Shown here: one piece after another, positions 62,367 through 64,000 of the stretch | Position numbering within the stretch: the stretch's first letter is position 1 | Layout of the letters: each line of letters begins with the position of its first letter | NCBI RefSeq assembly: GCF_036227325.1 | Contig: NZ_CP109467.1 | Coordinates: 2,542,001-2,606,000, forward strand | Source: Streptomyces sp. NBC_01465 | Lineage (GTDB): Bacteria; Actinomycetota; Actinomycetes; Streptomycetales; Streptomycetaceae | DNA: 64,000 nt | Direction: 5' to 3' | The notes under the pieces: generated by a model | Databases searched by the model: none | The model's input: only the letters and a program-made list of their open reading frames with translations | What the model was told of the DNA's origin: nothing | Position numbers and translations under genes: made by a program

Positions 62367-63797
62367 ATGGCGACCACTCCCCCTGTCGAGGTGACGGAAC
62401 GACCGCCGGCCGGCGGTTCGCCCGACGGACTGCAGGCCGGGCTGAAGAACCGGCATCTGTCGATGATCGCCATCGGTGGTGTCATCGGCGCGGGCCTCTT
62501 CGTCGGCTCGGGCGCCGGGATCGCGGCCGCAGGGCCCGGGATCCTGCTCTCGTACGCGCTCACCGGGCTGCTCGTCGTGCTCGTGATGCGGATGCTGGGC
62601 GAGATGGCTGCCGCCGACCCCGTCTCGGGTTCTTTCTCGACCTATGCCGACCGGGCGCTCGGGCGGTGGGCGGGCTTCACGATCGGGTGGCTGTACTGGT
62701 TCTTCTGGGCCGTCGTGCTCGCCGTGGAGGCCACCGCGGCCGCGACCATCCTCACCGGGTGGGTGCCGGGCGTGCCGCAGTGGGCCTGGGCGCTGATCGT
62801 GATGCTGGTGCTGACCGGGACCAATCTGGTCTCGGTCGGGTCCTTCGGGGAGTTCGAGTTCTGGTTCGCCGGGATCAAGGTCGTCGCGATCGTCGCGTTC
62901 ATCGTGATCGGGGCGCTGGCGGTCTTCGGGCTGCCGCCCGGTGACGACGCGGTGGGGATGGCGAATCTGACCGGGCACGGCGGATTCCTGCCTAACGGCC
63001 CGGGGGCGATCCTGTCGGGGATGCTGCTGGTCGTCTTCTCCTTCATGGGCTCGGAGATCGTCACCCTGGCGGCCGCCGAATCACCCAATCCGGTGGAGGC
63101 CGTACGCAAGGCCGTCAACAGCGTGATCTGGCGGATCGCGCTCTTCTACATCGGATCGATCCTCGTGATCGTGACGCTGCTGCCGTGGGACTCGGCGGCC
63201 GTGAAGAAGAGCCCGTACGTCGCCGTACTGGACTCCCTCGACATCCCGGGCGCGGGCACCATCATGGACATCGTTGTCCTGACCGCCGTGCTGTCCTGCC
63301 TCAACTCCGGTCTCTACACGGCCTCCCGGATGGCCTTCTCGCTCGGACAGCGCGGGGACGCCCCGAAGTCCTTCGCCACCGTCAACAGGGGCGGGGTGCC
63401 GGCCGTCGCGATCTGGGCCTCGGTCGCCTTCGGGTTCGTCGCCGTCTTCTTCAACTACGTGTCCCCGGACACCGTGTTCAAGTTCCTGCTGAACTCCTCG
63501 GGCGCGGTCGCCCTCTTCGTCTGGCTCGTCATCTGCTTCTCGCAGCTGCGGATGCGGCGCAAGATCGAGCGGGAGACGCCGGAGCTGCTGACCGTGCGGA
63601 TGTGGCTGTACCCGTATCTGACGTACGCGACGATCGCGCTCATCCTGTTCGTCGTCGGCTACATGCTGTACGACAAGGACGGCCGGCCCCAGATGCTCCT
63701 CTCCGTGCTGGTGGGCGTGCTGGTGCTGGCAGTTGCCCTGGTGCGCAACCGCGGGCGCGCTCAGAGCGGGGTGAAGGACGACGTCACCGCGTCGTAG
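62367..63797 (+). CDS. Amino acid permease (APC, GabP/AnsP type)
   Basis: 476-residue transporter with twelve predicted membrane segments. The start at 62367 has AAGGAC upstream. Family marks: LKNRHLSMIAIGGVIGAGLF, GSGAGIAAAGPGILLSYAL, MLGEMAAADPVSGSFSTYA, WFAGIKVVAIVAFI, LNSGLYTASRMAFSLGQRGDAPK (part: LNSGLYTASRMAFSL). The substrate is an amino acid or GABA, not determinable here. Its 3' end overlaps the convergent gene at the right edge by 37 bases. Confidence 0.93.
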   Translation: MATTPPVEVTERPPAGGSPDGLQAGLKNRHLSMIAIGGVIGAGLFVGSGAGIAAAGPGILLSYALTGLLVVLVMRMLGEMAAADPVSGSFSTYADRALGRWAGFTIGWLYWFFWAVVLAVEATAAATILTGWVPGVPQWAWALIVMLVLTGTNLVSVGSFGEFEFWFAGIKVVAIVAFIVIGALAVFGLPPGDDAVGMANLTGHGGFLPNGPGAILSGMLLVVFSFMGSEIVTLAAAESPNPVEAVRKAVNSVIWRIALFYIGSILVIVTLLPWDSAAVKKSPYVAVLDSLDIPGAGTIMDIVVLTAVLSCLNSGLYTASRMAFSLGQRGDAPKSFATVNRGGVPAVAIWASVAFGFVAVFFNYVSPDTVFKFLLNSSGAVALFVWLVICFSQLRMRRKIERETPELLTVRMWLYPYLTYATIALILFVVGYMLYDKDGRPQMLLSVLVGVLVLAVALVRNRGRAQSGVKDDVTAS

Positions 63798-64000
63798 GTG
63801 CGCAGGGCGGAGGTCTCGGTGCTCGCGTCGTACCAGATGTTGACCTGGTACGACTTGCCGCCCGCGTTGAAGCCCATCTGGCGGGCCTTCCACGCGGCGC
63901 CGTTCTGGGTGAAGAAGTAGTCCCAGACGATCGCGGGACGGCCCTTGAAGGTCGTGTTGTCGAGGCGGATCTTCTTGTAGCCGGGGACGTCGTGCGAGCC
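63761..64000 (-). CDS. C-terminal part of an unidentified protein, cut by right edge
   Basis: 79 residues before a TGA at 63761. The sequence has SHDVPGYKKIRLDNTTFKG, RPAIVWDYFFTQNGAAWKAR and SYQVNIWYDASTETSALRTY, a beta-rich, probably extracellular domain. It resembles the C-terminal domains of some Streptomyces membrane Ser/Thr kinases and lipoproteins, which I remember only loosely. The beginning lies outside the window. Confidence 0.75.
   Translation of the reverse strand, partial: GSHDVPGYKKIRLDNTTFKGRPAIVWDYFFTQNGAAWKARQMGFNAGGKSYQVNIWYDASTETSALRTYDAVTSSFTPL

Overview
The window is chromosomal DNA of a Streptomyces-type actinomycete. It is very GC-rich, starts many genes with GTG, uses strong AGGAGG-type ribosome sites, and carries the mreBCD-pbp2-rodA, rplU-rpmA-obgE, rne, folC, valS, clpX-clpP2-clpP1-tig gene order that I remember from Streptomyces coelicolor (about SCO2589 to SCO2628). 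No phage, insertion sequence, CRISPR array, rRNA or replication origin is visible. Almost everything from 1 to 33.5 kb is on the minus strand.

Region 1 (1-12222) is a cell-surface glycopolymer locus. rfbA, rfbB, rfbC and rfbD make dTDP-L-rhamnose. Around them lie a TarS-like wall teichoic acid glycosyltransferase, a MycE-like sugar O-methyltransferase, a secreted seven-bladed FG-GAP propeller, a membrane-anchored TagF/TarL-type polymerase and a fused cytidylyltransferase-reductase of the CDP-ribitol (Bcs1/TarIJ) type. Together these suggest a rhamnose-bearing, poly(ribitol phosphate)-like wall polymer.

Region 2 (12445-24775) has obgE, rpmA, rplU and the very large RNase E/G, then a DUF2344 protein with a probable CTG start, a repeat-built membrane protein, its radical SAM partner, and a CYTH-CHAD protein. 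Region 3 (24800-33538) is the lateral wall and sporulation locus rodA, mrdA, mreD, mreC and mreB, followed by ndk, a DUF4233 membrane protein and folC.

Region 4 (33577-45183) is an 11.6 kb block between folC and valS, which are neighbours in S. coelicolor as I recall. It holds a second MreB-like gene, a NarL-type sensor kinase, a UDP-GlcNAc 2-epimerase, two processive GT2 synthases, an OmpR-type regulator, two related PAS histidine kinases (one with a ruined ATP site), two tiny membrane proteins and an AAA ATPase. Palindromes close to the DosR/DevR/OsdR box lie before several of these genes. I read the block as a stress- or hypoxia-controlled system that makes and exports an amino-sugar polymer. 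It is the best candidate for an undescribed system here.

Region 5 (45241-64000) has valS, three tandem copies of a Pro/Gln-rich membrane protein, clpX, clpP2, clpP1 (with a ClgR-like box upstream), tig, tRNA-Pro(TGG), tRNA-Gly(TCC), a small membrane protein, an acyltransferase, an ABC ATPase without a permease, a SpoIIE-type phosphatase, an Eis-like acetyltransferase, a Nei/Fpg glycosylase, rpiB, an amino acid permease and a gene cut by the right edge.
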